Positions 1-7,068 are shown, counted from the first letter of the stretch. The stretch: DNA of 35,259 nt from Aminipila sp047974845 (GCA_047974845.1 JBKECQ010000065.1:1-35259), one strand, 5' to 3'. Numbers and translations: made by a program. Notes: generated by a model from the sequence alone, not told the origin.

Positions 1-190
1 TTGTGATTCCTCTTTCTCTTTCTTCTGGAGCCTTATCGATCATGTCGAAATCTACTTTTTCTCCAAGTCCATATCTCTGGTGAAGAGTCTTTGTAATTGC
101 TGCTGTTAATGTTGTCTTACCATGGTCTACGTGACCAATTGTTCCGATATTTACGTGTGGCTTATTTCTTTCAAACTTTTGCTTTGCCAT
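1..190 (-). CDS. tuf: Elongation factor Tu, N-terminal 63 residues (cut by window edge)
   Basis: EF-Tu carries aminoacyl-tRNA to the ribosome as a GTP complex. The visible residues start MAKQKFERNKPHVNIGTIGH and contain the G1 loop GHVDHGKTT followed by the start of the switch I region ending in ERERGIT. This is close to diagnostic for bacterial EF-Tu. The ATG at 188-190 is preceded by GGGAGGAA about 6 bases away. A short inverted repeat (207-229, TTTGCA/TGCAAA) lies just before the ribosome binding site. The gene follows tRNA-Thr by 68 bases with no terminator between, so tRNA and tuf are probably one transcript, as in the E. coli thrT-tufB arrangement. The rest of the gene lies outside the window. 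Confidence 0.97.
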   Translation of the reverse strand, partial: MAKQKFERNKPHVNIGTIGHVDHGKTTLTAAITKTLHQRYGLGEKVDFDMIDKAPEERERGIT

Positions 191-258
191 TCTAATATTC
201 CTCCCTTTTGCATCTTTCAATTTTGCAAATATGTTATTTTATTTTGTATTTTTAAAGT

Positions 259-335
259 TGGAGCTGTTGAGCAGGCTTGAACTGCCGAACCTCTTCCTTA
301 CCAAGGAAGTGCTCTACCTACTGAGCTACAACAGC
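259..335 (-). tRNA. tRNA-Thr (anticodon GGT), CCA encoded
   Basis: The minus strand folds as a cloverleaf. The acceptor stem is GCTGTTG/CAACAGC, the D arm GCTC/GAGC, the anticodon stem CTTCC/GGAAG with loop TTGGTAA, and the T arm carries TTCAAGC. The anticodon GGT reads ACC threonine codons. The 3' CCA is encoded (259-261) after a U discriminator. A consensus promoter precedes it and tuf follows. Confidence 0.96.
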
Positions 336-346
336 ACGTTAGGTCT

Positions 347-375
347 ATTTTACAACATTGTCCTTTTATAGTCAA
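347..375 (-). promoter_or_regulatory. Sigma-A type promoter for tRNA-Thr and tuf
   Basis: On the minus strand TTGACT (370-375) and TAAAAT (347-352) are separated by 17 bases, with the tRNA 5' end 12 bases downstream of the -10 box. No open reading frame overlaps it. Confidence 0.8.
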
Positions 376-418
376 CAACTGAATTGCAATATTCAAAACC
401 ATTTTTTATAAAAATGAA

Positions 419-448
419 GCGACCTATAGCATAAGTTATGCAGGTCGC
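419..448 (-). terminator. Terminator-like hairpin after sigH
   Basis: A near-perfect hairpin with arms GCGACCT/AGGTCGC and an inner GCATAA/TTATGC stem, followed on the minus strand by a loose T-rich stretch. It lies between the sigH stop and the tRNA promoter. On the plus strand it is also followed by T residues. The T-tail on the sigH strand is weak, so termination may be partial. Confidence 0.6.
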
Positions 449-469
449 TTTCAATGATTTTTTGTATAA

Positions 470-490
470 ATTGATATACCTTATATCAAT
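470..490. repeat. Perfect AT-rich inverted repeat in the sigH 3' region
   Basis: ATTGATATA and TATATCAAT flank a 3-base centre, 12 bases after the sigH stop codon and before the GC-rich hairpin. It may be a second 3' RNA hairpin or a protein site. The sequence alone does not tell. Confidence 0.5.
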
Positions 491-501
491 ATTTCCTTTT
501 T

Positions 502-1113
502 CTAAATTCCGCCCAATCGAGTTTCTAATTTTTTTCTTATTCTCTGAATGGCATTATCAATAGATTTAGGAGACTTACCAATTATCTTGCTTATTTCATT
601 ATAATTTTTGCCCTGTAAGAAATGCACCAAAACCTTTTTTTCCATTTGACTAAAGAGTTTGTCACCTTCACTTTCCAGCCCAGACATCTTCTCTTTCATA
701 ATCAAAACGGTTTCAGGGTCATTTTCCAATCCGGCCGTTAAAATTTCAACTATACTACCCTCTGTATCCCCATCAAAACTATCATCTATAGAAATAGAGG
801 TATTTAATGGAAAATATTTCATTCTTCCTGCCTGTTTTACTGCCGAAAGAATTTGTCTGTTAATACAAAGTTCTGCATAAGTCCTAAAGCTGGCGCCCTT
901 ATCGGTTTTATAACTTCTTATAGCTTTAAATAGACCTATCATACCTTCTTGCATAACATCTTCTGCATCTGCACCAACAACAAAGTATAAGTGAGATTTT
1001 GTTTTTATTACTGACTTGTATTTTCTTATTAAAACTTCTTCCGCAAGTCCATCTGTAGCTTGTGCCAAAATAACTAGTTCTTCATCACTAATCTGATTAT
1101 ACTGTTCCAACAT
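502..1113 (-). CDS. sigH: RNA polymerase sigma factor SigH (Spo0H family)
   Basis: A 203-residue sigma-70 family protein with region 2 (DAEDVMQEGMIGLFKAIRSY near residues 49-68) and a C-terminal region 4 helix-turn-helix (NYNEISKIIGKSPKSIDNAI, about 170-189). Length and gene position, between rlmB and tuf, match SigH of Firmicutes, which directs early-stationary and sporulation or competence genes in relatives. Whether this organism sporulates cannot be judged from the window. The start overlaps the end of rlmB by 17 bases, so the two are translationally linked and probably co-transcribed. No separate promoter was recognised. A hairpin at 419-448 follows the gene. Confidence 0.93.
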   Translation of the reverse strand: MLEQYNQISDEELVILAQATDGLAEEVLIRKYKSVIKTKSHLYFVVGADAEDVMQEGMIGLFKAIRSYKTDKGASFRTYAELCINRQILSAVKQAGRMKYFPLNTSISIDDSFDGDTEGSIVEILTAGLENDPETVLIMKEKMSGLESEGDKLFSQMEKKVLVHFLQGKNYNEISKIIGKSPKSIDNAIQRIRKKLETRLGGI

Positions 1114-1852
1114 CTCTTTGCTTTCTTACCTCACACATCAATACTGCAGCAGCATTGGAAGCATTTAATGAAGTAATCTTACCAATCATCGGTATAGATA
1201 CTACAAAGTCACATTTTTCTTTAACTAGTCGGCTTATCCCAAAACCTTCACTACCTATTACAATAGCTGCAGCACCCTTTAAATCTGTCTTGTAATATGT
1301 TTGGCCATCCATATCACAAGCATATACCCAAATACCTTTTTCCTTAAGCTTTTCTATAGTTTGAGCGATATTTGATACCTTAGCACAAAGTACATATTCC
1401 ACCGCTCCGGCAGAAGCCTTCACAACTACATCTGTAATGCCAACAGCGCGCCTCTTAGGGATAACAATCCCATGTGCCCCACAAGCTTCAGCCGTTCGCA
1501 TTATTGCGCCTAAGTTATGTGGATCTTCTAAATTATCCAAAATAATTATGAATGGCTTTTCACCCCTAGCTTCTGCCCTATCTAGGATGTCTTCCACCTC
1601 TACATATGAATAAGAAGATACATAGGCTACTATGCCTTGGTGGGGGCCGCCATCTGAGATTCTATCCAAAGTTGATTTATCTGCTGTTATCACAGGAATT
1701 TTTTTATCCTTAGCCATTCCAACAATTTTTTTAATAGAGCCTTCTGCACCCTTACCCACTACTATCTTCTCAATTTCTCTATCACAACGTAACGCTTCCA
1801 TAATTGGATTTCTGCCTACAATAATATTTTTGTTTGACTTCTCTGCTTCCAA
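1097..1852 (-). CDS. rlmB: 23S rRNA 2'-O-methyltransferase, RlmB/TrmH (SPOUT) family
   Basis: The N-terminal L30e-like substrate-binding domain (about 1-80, NIIVGRNPIMEAL) is followed by a SpoU methylase domain. The SPOUT motifs are visible: motif 1 NLEDPHNLGAIMRTAE, motif 2 IVIGSEGFGIS and motif 3 IPMIGKITSLNASNAAAV, which form the trefoil knot that binds S-adenosylmethionine. The family methylates G2251 of 23S rRNA in E. coli; the exact target here is inferred. The start is a TTG at 1850-1852, chosen because AGGAG lies 8 bases before it. The gene lies two bases after folA and overlaps sigH by 17 bases. The yacP-type gene often found between rlmB and sigH in relatives is absent. Confidence 0.92.
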   Translation of the reverse strand: MEAEKSNKNIIVGRNPIMEALRCDREIEKIVVGKGAEGSIKKIVGMAKDKKIPVITADKSTLDRISDGGPHQGIVAYVSSYSYVEVEDILDRAEARGEKPFIIILDNLEDPHNLGAIMRTAEACGAHGIVIPKRRAVGITDVVVKASAGAVEYVLCAKVSNIAQTIEKLKEKGIWVYACDMDGQTYYKTDLKGAAAIVIGSEGFGISRLVKEKCDFVVSIPMIGKITSLNASNAAAVLMCEVRKQRDVGTV

Positions 1853-1853
1853 A

Positions 1854-2339
1854 TTATTTTCTCCTATATTCTGTAAATCTGTATTTTATTCCATTGTGTT
1901 CCTTCACTTCACTTTCCCAGAACAACTCAAAGTCTTTATTTTCGTCTAAATTATCAAAGTATCTATCCGGTTCAAAGGCTTTATCAATTTTAGTAACAAA
2001 ACAAGTGTCACAGTCCGATAAAAAATCTTTGTAGACTTTTGCACCACCTATGATATATACATTGTCACTTTCATAATTTTCAAGTTGTTCTTCAAGCTCT
2101 TTAGTCGAATGGCATACATGACAATCAACCTTATAGTCTTTGTCAGAAGTTAATACAATATTTGTTCTTTTGGGTAGCGGCTTTGCACCGGGCAAAGACT
2201 CTAATGTTCTTCTCCCCATAACCACAACCTTGTCCAATGTCTTTTCTTTAAAATATTTCAAATCATCAGGAATATAAGTCAACAAACCATTGTCTTTTCC
2301 AATTCCCCAGTTCTTATCTACTGCAACAATTATCTTCAT
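1854..2339 (-). CDS. folA: Dihydrofolate reductase
   Basis: A 161-residue protein of normal length that reduces dihydrofolate with NADPH. Visible features are the start MKIIVAVDKNWGIGKDNGLL with the mobile active-site loop, the acidic active-site residue in YIPDDLKYFK, the cofactor motif VVVMGRRTLESLP and the late VYIIGGAKVY motif. It follows thyA by 146 bases, most of which is a tandem duplication of the thyA end. Thymidylate synthase makes dihydrofolate, so this neighbour regenerates the cofactor of the upstream enzyme. The ribosome binding site is weak (AGAG). Confidence 0.95.
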   Translation of the reverse strand: MKIIVAVDKNWGIGKDNGLLTYIPDDLKYFKEKTLDKVVVMGRRTLESLPGAKPLPKRTNIVLTSDKDYKVDCHVCHSTKELEEQLENYESDNVYIIGGAKVYKDFLSDCDTCFVTKIDKAFEPDRYFDNLDENKDFELFWESEVKEHNGIKYRFTEYRRK

Positions 2340-2438
2340 TTTTTCTCTATACCTTTTCTATATATAAAATACTAAAGCTATAAACCAGCTTTATAAATCT
2401 ATCATCCTATTTCATTAACAGTAATCCTTTGTTACTCT

Positions 2439-2519
2439 GCAATGAAAATTATCTTTGACCTCTTTGCAATGGAATTCTTCTTTGACTAAACCGCAATAGG
2501 AATTCCCTTTACTTGTGGA
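2439..2519. repeat. Three degenerate 27-bp tandem units spanning the thyA stop
   Basis: On the plus strand units begin at 2439, 2466 and 2493, each starting GCAAT and sharing a CTTTGAC or CTTTAC tract. The third unit is the last codons of thyA; the other two lie beyond the TAG stop (2486-2488). Because 27 is a multiple of three, the reading frame stays open for 17 codons after the TAG to a TAA at 2432-2434. The extension reads as two further nine-residue repeats containing SIAK and FIAE, parallel to PIAV at the ThyA end. Confidence 0.75.
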
Positions 2520-3316
2520 TTAGTTTGATAGTCTTCTATTTTAATGTCGTCCTTAGTAAATGCATAGAAATCCTTAATGTCCGGATTTAGTGTAAACTTA
2601 GGAGCCGCAAACTGCGGTCTTTTAATCAATTCCTCTATTACAGGTATATGTCTATCATATATATGTGCATCTGAAATAACATGAACTAATTCTCCAACCT
2701 CAAATCCACAAACCTGTGCAAGCATATGTACCAGTATAGAATACTGAACTACATTCCAGTTGTTAGCTGCCAAAATATCTTGTGAACGTTGATTTAAGAT
2801 AGCATTTAATTTATTTCCTGTAACATTAAATGTCATGCTATATGCACATGGTTCTAAATTCATTTCTGTTAAATCTTGAAAATTAAATATGTTAGTTAAA
2901 ATTCTTCTGGAGTAAGGAGTGTTTTTCAACTGCCAAATAACATTATCCACCTGATCCATCACCCCTTGGGCAAATTGGTATTTTTTCGCAAGCTGGTAAC
3001 CATATGCTTTTCCAATAGTGCCTTGTTCATCTGCCCATTCATCCCATATATGGCTGTTTAGGTCTTCAATTTTGTTTGATTTTCTCTGCCATATCCACAA
3101 TAATTCATCAAAGGCTGACTTTATAGCTGTTGGTCTCAAGGTTAGTGCTGGAAATTCTTCTTGTAAGTTATATCTATTGACAACACCAAATGTCTTAATT
3201 GTATGCGCAGGAGTTCCGTCCTCCCATTTTGCTCTAACGATTTGACCTTCCGAAGAATAACCATTGTCTAAAATATCTTTACACATATTTACAAATAATA
3301 CATCTGCTTTACTCAT
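2486..3316 (-). CDS. thyA: Thymidylate synthase (ThyA type)
   Basis: Methylates dUMP to dTMP using methylenetetrahydrofolate. At 276 residues it has the catalytic cysteine in LEPCAYSMTF, the dUMP-binding tract QRSQDILAANNWNVVQY, the HIYDRH motif and the folate-binding C-terminus. The lack of the usual PPCH and LGxPFN forms places it in the divergent ThyA group typified by streptococcal and lactococcal enzymes (recalled, not searched). The ATG at 3316 is preferred because AAAGGTG precedes it by about 6 bases; a GTG three codons upstream (3325) lies in that same site. The last codons form part of a 27-bp tandem repeat that continues past the stop. Confidence 0.93.
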   Translation of the reverse strand: MSKADVLFVNMCKDILDNGYSSEGQIVRAKWEDGTPAHTIKTFGVVNRYNLQEEFPALTLRPTAIKSAFDELLWIWQRKSNKIEDLNSHIWDEWADEQGTIGKAYGYQLAKKYQFAQGVMDQVDNVIWQLKNTPYSRRILTNIFNFQDLTEMNLEPCAYSMTFNVTGNKLNAILNQRSQDILAANNWNVVQYSILVHMLAQVCGFEVGELVHVISDAHIYDRHIPVIEELIKRPQFAAPKFTLNPDIKDFYAFTKDDIKIEDYQTNPQVKGIPIAV

Positions 3317-3363
3317 TATTTTCACCTTTCATCTTTCAACTACACCTCTAATTTATAAATATT

Positions 3364-3561
3364 TTATATAAAAAAATACTTAATCAGAATAGCAATAATA
3401 CCGATAACAATAACACCCAAATATAATTTTGCGTTTTTGTTCCAACCCTTTTCAGGATTGTCTTTATTATACTGGTCGTTCTGTTTTTCAATTTCTCTGT
3501 TCGTTAGGTAATAATCCCATATTAGTTCTTTAAACTTATTTCTTACCTTTTTTTCTGACAT
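3364..3561 (-). CDS. Small single-pass membrane protein of unknown function
   Basis: About 65 residues: a charged N-terminal part (MSEKKVRNKFKELIWDYYLT) with an acidic and asparagine-rich middle, then one C-terminal membrane helix (about 47-63, YLGVIVIGIIAILIKYFF). I recognise no family. The ATG at 3561 is chosen because GGAG lies 7 bases before it; an ATG five codons further upstream (3576) lacks such a site. The start lies inside the end of mrnC (26-base overlap), which suggests coupled translation and a real gene. thyA follows after 47 bases. Topology is probably N-terminus inside with a tail anchor. Confidence 0.65.
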   Translation of the reverse strand: MSEKKVRNKFKELIWDYYLTNREIEKQNDQYNKDNPEKGWNKNAKLYLGVIVIGIIAILIKYFFI

Positions 3562-3949
3562 CACAAATCTCCGCATTATCTATAATAACCATAGCTTGTT
3601 CTATTACTTCTTCCATTCGTTTAATATCATTTGATAAGTAGAGGTAGCCTATAAGTGCTTCAAATGCCGTAGCTAACTTGTAAGTTACGGGATCGGCATT
3701 ATTGGGCTTAGATGTAATCTTTCTGTTTCTAGCCCTTTTAACCAAACTAACTTCCATGTCTGTCAATGTTTCAAGCATTTTTTTGATAGCTAAAGCTTGT
3801 CCCTCTGCCCTAACAAATTTTATTGCCAGTTTATTCTGTTTATTAATATCTATTGGATTTTCCTCTAATACATATTTTCGAACATATACTTCGTAAACAG
3901 CATCACCCATATATGCAAGTGCTGTAGTATTTAATTTATTTGCTTCCAT
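3536..3949 (-). CDS. mrnC: Mini-ribonuclease III
   Basis: A 137-residue RNase III catalytic domain without the double-stranded RNA binding domain. Motifs are LAYMGDAVYEVYVRKY near residues 11-26 and YKLATAFEALIGYLYL near residues 90-105, holding the metal-binding acidic residues. In Bacillus subtilis the family matures 23S rRNA ends. It is the first gene of a run mrnC-membrane protein-thyA-folA-rlmB-sigH, separated from cysS by a terminator hairpin, so a promoter should lie in 3950-4032, but none stood out. Neighbourhood with cysS and rlmB matches the usual Firmicute order. Confidence 0.93.
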   Translation of the reverse strand: MEANKLNTTALAYMGDAVYEVYVRKYVLEENPIDINKQNKLAIKFVRAEGQALAIKKMLETLTDMEVSLVKRARNRKITSKPNNADPVTYKLATAFEALIGYLYLSNDIKRMEEVIEQAMVIIDNAEICDVRKKGKK

Positions 3950-4032
3950 AGTATTTCCTTATTTTTAATAATCTATATTTGTGTAGATTTAGTAATAATA
4001 TGTTAATCCTAGTTCTTTTGTTTATTTTACGC

Positions 4033-4064
4033 AAAATACCCTTTTTCATCCAAAAGGGTATTTT
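4033..4064 (-). terminator. Hairpin terminator after cysS
   Basis: Thirteen-base perfect arms AAAATACCCTTTT and AAAAGGGTATTTT around a 6-base loop, 16 bases after the cysS stop. The 3' arm ends in TTTT on the minus strand. Confidence 0.75.
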
Positions 4065-4079
4065 ATTTAACATTGTAGT

Positions 4080-5477
4080 CTATTCTTTTATGATTTGTAC
4101 TCCTTGTGGCGTGTCTTTAAGAACTATTCCCTTTGATTTTAGAATATCTCTGATTTCATCTGCCCTTGTAAAATCTTTATTTTTTCTTGCAGCTTGTCTT
4201 TCGTCAACTAATGCCTGAATTTCAGGATCAATGCTGTCGTCTTCTGTTTCTTGCAAAAGTCCTAATACAGCTGTCAACTCATTCAGTATGGCAAGAGCTT
4301 TACCGGCAAATTCCTTAGAACCCCCATCCTTAACGGCTGTATTTATTTCAGTGATTAACTCGAACACTGCGGTTATTGCATCAGCAGTATTTAAATCATC
4401 TTCCATAGCTTCAACAAATTGATTTCTGTATTTATCAAATCTATTTTCTGCATCTATTTCAGCTTGGCTGATAGTGTCGCTTCCCGCCTCTTCTAAATAT
4501 CTTAAGTTAGATTTAGCATTTTGCATTCTTGCCAGCCCATTTTTTGCTTGCTCCATAAGTGTATCACTGAAGTTTATTGGATTTCTGTAATGGCCTGACA
4601 GTAAAAAGAATCTCATAACTTCACCACTGTAATCCGCTAATATATCTCTTACAGTAAAGAAGTTTCCTTTAGATTTTGACATCTTTTCATTGTCAATTGT
4701 AATATATCCATTATGCATCCAATAGTTAGCAAATACTTTACCGTTGCAAGCTTCTGATTGTGCAATTTCATTTTCGTGATGTGGGAAAGCTAAATCCTGA
4801 CCACCTGCGTGTATGTCTATTGTTTCACCCAAGTATTTTTTTGACATTGCGGAGCATTCAATATGCCATCCGGGTCTTCCCATTCCCCAAGGTGATTGCC
4901 ATGCAATCTCATCATCAGTCTTTCTTGCCTTCCAAAGCGCAAAATCAAGGGGATCTTCTTTCTTCTCTCCCACTTCAATTCGTGCTCCAGATTCTAAATC
5001 TTCTATATTCTGTTTTGATAGCTTTCCATATTCATTAAATTTTCTTGTGCTATAATAAACATCGCCATTTATTTCATATGCGTAGCCTTTATCAACAAGT
5101 TCTTTTACAAAAGCTATTATATCATCCATAGTTTCAGTAACTTTGGGATGAACAGTAGCTTTCTTCACATTTAAAGCCGTTGCATCCTTATAATACTCTT
5201 GTATATATTTTTCGCTTACTTCTCCGGCAGTTACGCCCTCTTCTCTCGCCTTGTTTATAATTTTATCATCTACATCAGTAAAGTTCTGAACAAATCTAAC
5301 ATTATAACCTTTATACTCTAAATATTTTCTAAGAGTGTCAAATACTACAAACGGTCTAGCATTGCCTATATGAAAATAGTTGTAGACTGTAGGCCCGCAA
5401 ACATATATTTTAATTTCATTTTGATCAATAGGGATAAATTCCTCTTTTTTTCTAGTCAATGTATTGTATATTTTCAT
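4080..5477 (-). CDS. cysS: Cysteinyl-tRNA synthetase
   Basis: A 465-residue class I synthetase charging tRNA-Cys. The HIGH-type signature is PTVYNYFHIGNARPF (29-43) and the KMSKS loop is at 265-269. The zinc ligands that select cysteine are visible: C27, C208, the HH pair at 233-234 and E237. The C-terminal DALR-type tRNA-binding domain is present, so length is normal. The ATG at 5477 has GGAGAG about 7 bases before it. It has its own promoter-like sequence, a terminator on each side and a strong palindrome in its short leader (5502-5520). No T-box leader was found; the space is too short. Confidence 0.97.
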   Translation of the reverse strand: MKIYNTLTRKKEEFIPIDQNEIKIYVCGPTVYNYFHIGNARPFVVFDTLRKYLEYKGYNVRFVQNFTDVDDKIINKAREEGVTAGEVSEKYIQEYYKDATALNVKKATVHPKVTETMDDIIAFVKELVDKGYAYEINGDVYYSTRKFNEYGKLSKQNIEDLESGARIEVGEKKEDPLDFALWKARKTDDEIAWQSPWGMGRPGWHIECSAMSKKYLGETIDIHAGGQDLAFPHHENEIAQSEACNGKVFANYWMHNGYITIDNEKMSKSKGNFFTVRDILADYSGEVMRFFLLSGHYRNPINFSDTLMEQAKNGLARMQNAKSNLRYLEEAGSDTISQAEIDAENRFDKYRNQFVEAMEDDLNTADAITAVFELITEINTAVKDGGSKEFAGKALAILNELTAVLGLLQETEDDSIDPEIQALVDERQAARKNKDFTRADEIRDILKSKGIVLKDTPQGVQIIKE

Positions 5478-5501
5478 GGTTGCACTCTCCTTTACTTAAC
5501 C

Positions 5502-5520
5502 AATACCGCGCCGCGGTATT
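5502..5520. promoter_or_regulatory. GC-rich 19-bp perfect palindrome in the cysS leader
   Basis: AATACCGCG and CGCGGTATT flank a single central base, 25 bases before the cysS start, between its promoter and ribosome binding site. It stands out strongly against the AT-rich surroundings. It could be a repressor operator or an RNA hairpin. The outer ATACC/GGTAT half-sites recall those bound by Rrf2-type regulators such as IscR and CymR; this is inference only. Confidence 0.5.
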
Positions 5521-5530
5521 TCCTATATAG

Positions 5531-5560
5531 TTAAAAATATAGGGCAGGTAAACCTGCCCT
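5531..5560 (-). terminator. Terminator after the M23 peptidase gene
   Basis: Stem AGGGCAGGT/ACCTGCCCT (5541-5560) with a 2-base loop, followed on the minus strand by an ATATTTTT tail. It overlaps the predicted start of the cysS transcript. Confidence 0.85.
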
Positions 5561-5563
5561 AAA

Positions 5564-5592
5564 ATTATACAATATTCTTATTAACTTGTATA
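5564..5592 (-). promoter_or_regulatory. Candidate cysS promoter
   Basis: A perfect TATAAT (5564-5569) and a weaker TATACA (5587-5592) are separated by 17 bases on the minus strand. A transcript from here would begin inside the upstream gene's terminator hairpin, so that hairpin would not form in the new RNA. Confidence 0.55.
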
Positions 5593-5618
5593 CCCATTTA
5601 ATCGTAATTAAAACAGGA

Positions 5619-6917
5619 TTAAATATAATTCATCGGATTTTGTGCCGCTCCATTTATTCTTACTTCAAAATGAAGAACATTACCTGTAGCGTTACCTGTG
5701 GAACCTACAGTACCAAGAGTTTGACCCTTTGAAACTGTTTCCCCAACTGAAACATTCATGCTGTCACAATGTGCATAATATGTTTGAAGCCCACCACCGT
5801 GGTCAACCTTTATAATGTTTCCGTAAGAACCTGAATATCCCGAATACACTACCACTCCGTCAGCCGCTGCTGCAAAAGGAGTTCCCTTAGGATTCCTCAG
5901 GTCTATTCCTGCGTGTCTTCTGCTACCTCTACTAGCACCGTATCCAGATGATACTTCTATATGAGACATAGGTGCCGCTAATGCACCGCTGGATTTTGTT
6001 GTACTTACACTTGCTGTATATACAGGAAGTGCTCCTGTTCCTTTTAAAGAAACCTGATTTTGTGGCTGGCTAATAACCTTCTCTTCCAATACAGTTGTGG
6101 CAACAACCACACCATTTTGTTTTACCACTTGAGCTTTAGTTTCTTTGCTACCTTCTACACCGGCAACCTTTACCTTAGATTGTCCTCTATATAATGAAGC
6201 TGATTCTTCATAAGTAGTTTCATAAGGTATACTATTAGTTGCCACCATAGTTTCTGTTGTCATAACATTTATAAATGGCTTTGATTCATATAAATTTATT
6301 ACAGAACCAATCATCAGCTTTTCTGTAGAAATCCCAGGATTCATTGCTTCCAATTCCTCAAGGGAAATACCATTTTTAACTGCAATATCCCAAACAGTAT
6401 CTCCACCTACAACTTGATAGGTTTTAGGAGTTGCAGTTCCTTTTAAAATATAGTCAATAGCATCGTCCACGTTCATTACCCAAGCGGGTTTTCCGCCTAA
6501 TGCTTTATAATCATAGGAATCCCATCTAAATTCTCTGTCAAAAGTGACATCTGTCACCTCTGAGTTGTCTGCTAAATAATAAGACTTTACGCCTTCAAAT
6601 ACATTTTTGGCATCTTCTTCAGTTGCAACTGCAAGTACTAATTGTCCACCTATGCTAATCAGCCATTGTGGTTCTTGTGTTTCTTGTGCAGCTGCTATAT
6701 TTTTTTGTTGTGCTGCTTTACCATAATCTGCACTAACATTTGTTCCCGTATATACCATAGGAGTTACTGATAAAACTGTAGCAAGTGCTAAAACTCCGAC
6801 TACCCCTAATGCAACCTGTTTTTGTTGCTTTGTAAAATTCCTTGTTGCCTCTTTTACTTTTTCTGAAATAAGCTTGTCCTTAATAGTATTTATGGTGTTT
6901 CTTATTCTTTCGTTCAT
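5619..6917 (-). CDS. Membrane-anchored LysM-G5-M23 cell-wall endopeptidase
   Basis: A 432-residue envelope protein. It has a basic cytoplasmic N-terminus, one membrane helix (about 35-57), an unassigned region, a LysM peptidoglycan-binding repeat (about 166-210, YQVVGGDTVWDIAVKNGIS), a G5-like domain (about 216-293) and a C-terminal M23 metallopeptidase domain (about 320-432). Zinc ligands are complete: H335 and D339 in HAGIDL, with H383 (YYAH) and H416 (LHFEV) also conserved, so the enzyme should be active. It probably cuts peptide cross-links of peptidoglycan near the membrane. It is a single-gene unit with its own promoter, terminator and a structured 5' leader, which suggests separate control. 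The ATG at 6917 is 6 bases after a TAGGT tract rather than a classical GGAGG. Confidence 0.9.
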   Translation of the reverse strand: MNERIRNTINTIKDKLISEKVKEATRNFTKQQKQVALGVVGVLALATVLSVTPMVYTGTNVSADYGKAAQQKNIAAAQETQEPQWLISIGGQLVLAVATEEDAKNVFEGVKSYYLADNSEVTDVTFDREFRWDSYDYKALGGKPAWVMNVDDAIDYILKGTATPKTYQVVGGDTVWDIAVKNGISLEELEAMNPGISTEKLMIGSVINLYESKPFINVMTTETMVATNSIPYETTYEESASLYRGQSKVKVAGVEGSKETKAQVVKQNGVVVATTVLEEKVISQPQNQVSLKGTGALPVYTASVSTTKSSGALAAPMSHIEVSSGYGASRGSRRHAGIDLRNPKGTPFAAAADGVVVYSGYSGSYGNIIKVDHGGGLQTYYAHCDSMNVSVGETVSKGQTLGTVGSTGNATGNVLHFEVRINGAAQNPMNYI

Positions 6918-7033
6918 ACCTAAATCCTTTTTCTTCTTTACCTATACCGAAAATATTCGGCCACGAATAATACTATCCCCTTTCGTTAAGAGAAGTAGGT
7001 CTTCTCTCCATATGCTCTATTCTCTTGAGCCAC
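6918..7033 (-). promoter_or_regulatory. Structured 5' leader of the M23 peptidase (candidate cis-regulatory RNA)
   Basis: About 116 bases of predicted untranslated RNA. In transcript order hairpins are visible: GCTC/GAGC; AGAGAAG/CTTCTCT around an ACCTA loop; ACGAA/TTCGT around a purine-rich loop; and CCGAA/TTCGG. The ACCTA loop is complementary to TAGGT sequences near 6938-6942 and immediately before the start codon, so a pseudoknot that hides the ribosome binding region is possible. It does not match the c-di-AMP (ydaO) or c-di-GMP riboswitches as I remember them. Confidence 0.45.
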
Positions 7034-7039
7034 GTTGTA

Positions 7040-7068
7040 ATATTACAGGATTGTTACAGAAAAGTCAA
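7040..7068 (-). promoter_or_regulatory. Promoter of the M23 peptidase gene
   Basis: TTGACT (7063-7068) and TAATAT (7040-7045) with exactly 17 bases between them on the minus strand, placing the transcript start near 7033. Confidence 0.8.

Noticed and set aside
5478..5592. T-box leader for cysS
   Set aside because: The leader is only about 80 bases and has no specifier loop or antiterminator-like T-box sequence.
6918..7033. ydaO (cyclic di-AMP) riboswitch upstream of the M23 peptidase
   Set aside because: The gene type would suit it, but the leader is short and lacks the conserved ydaO core blocks I know.
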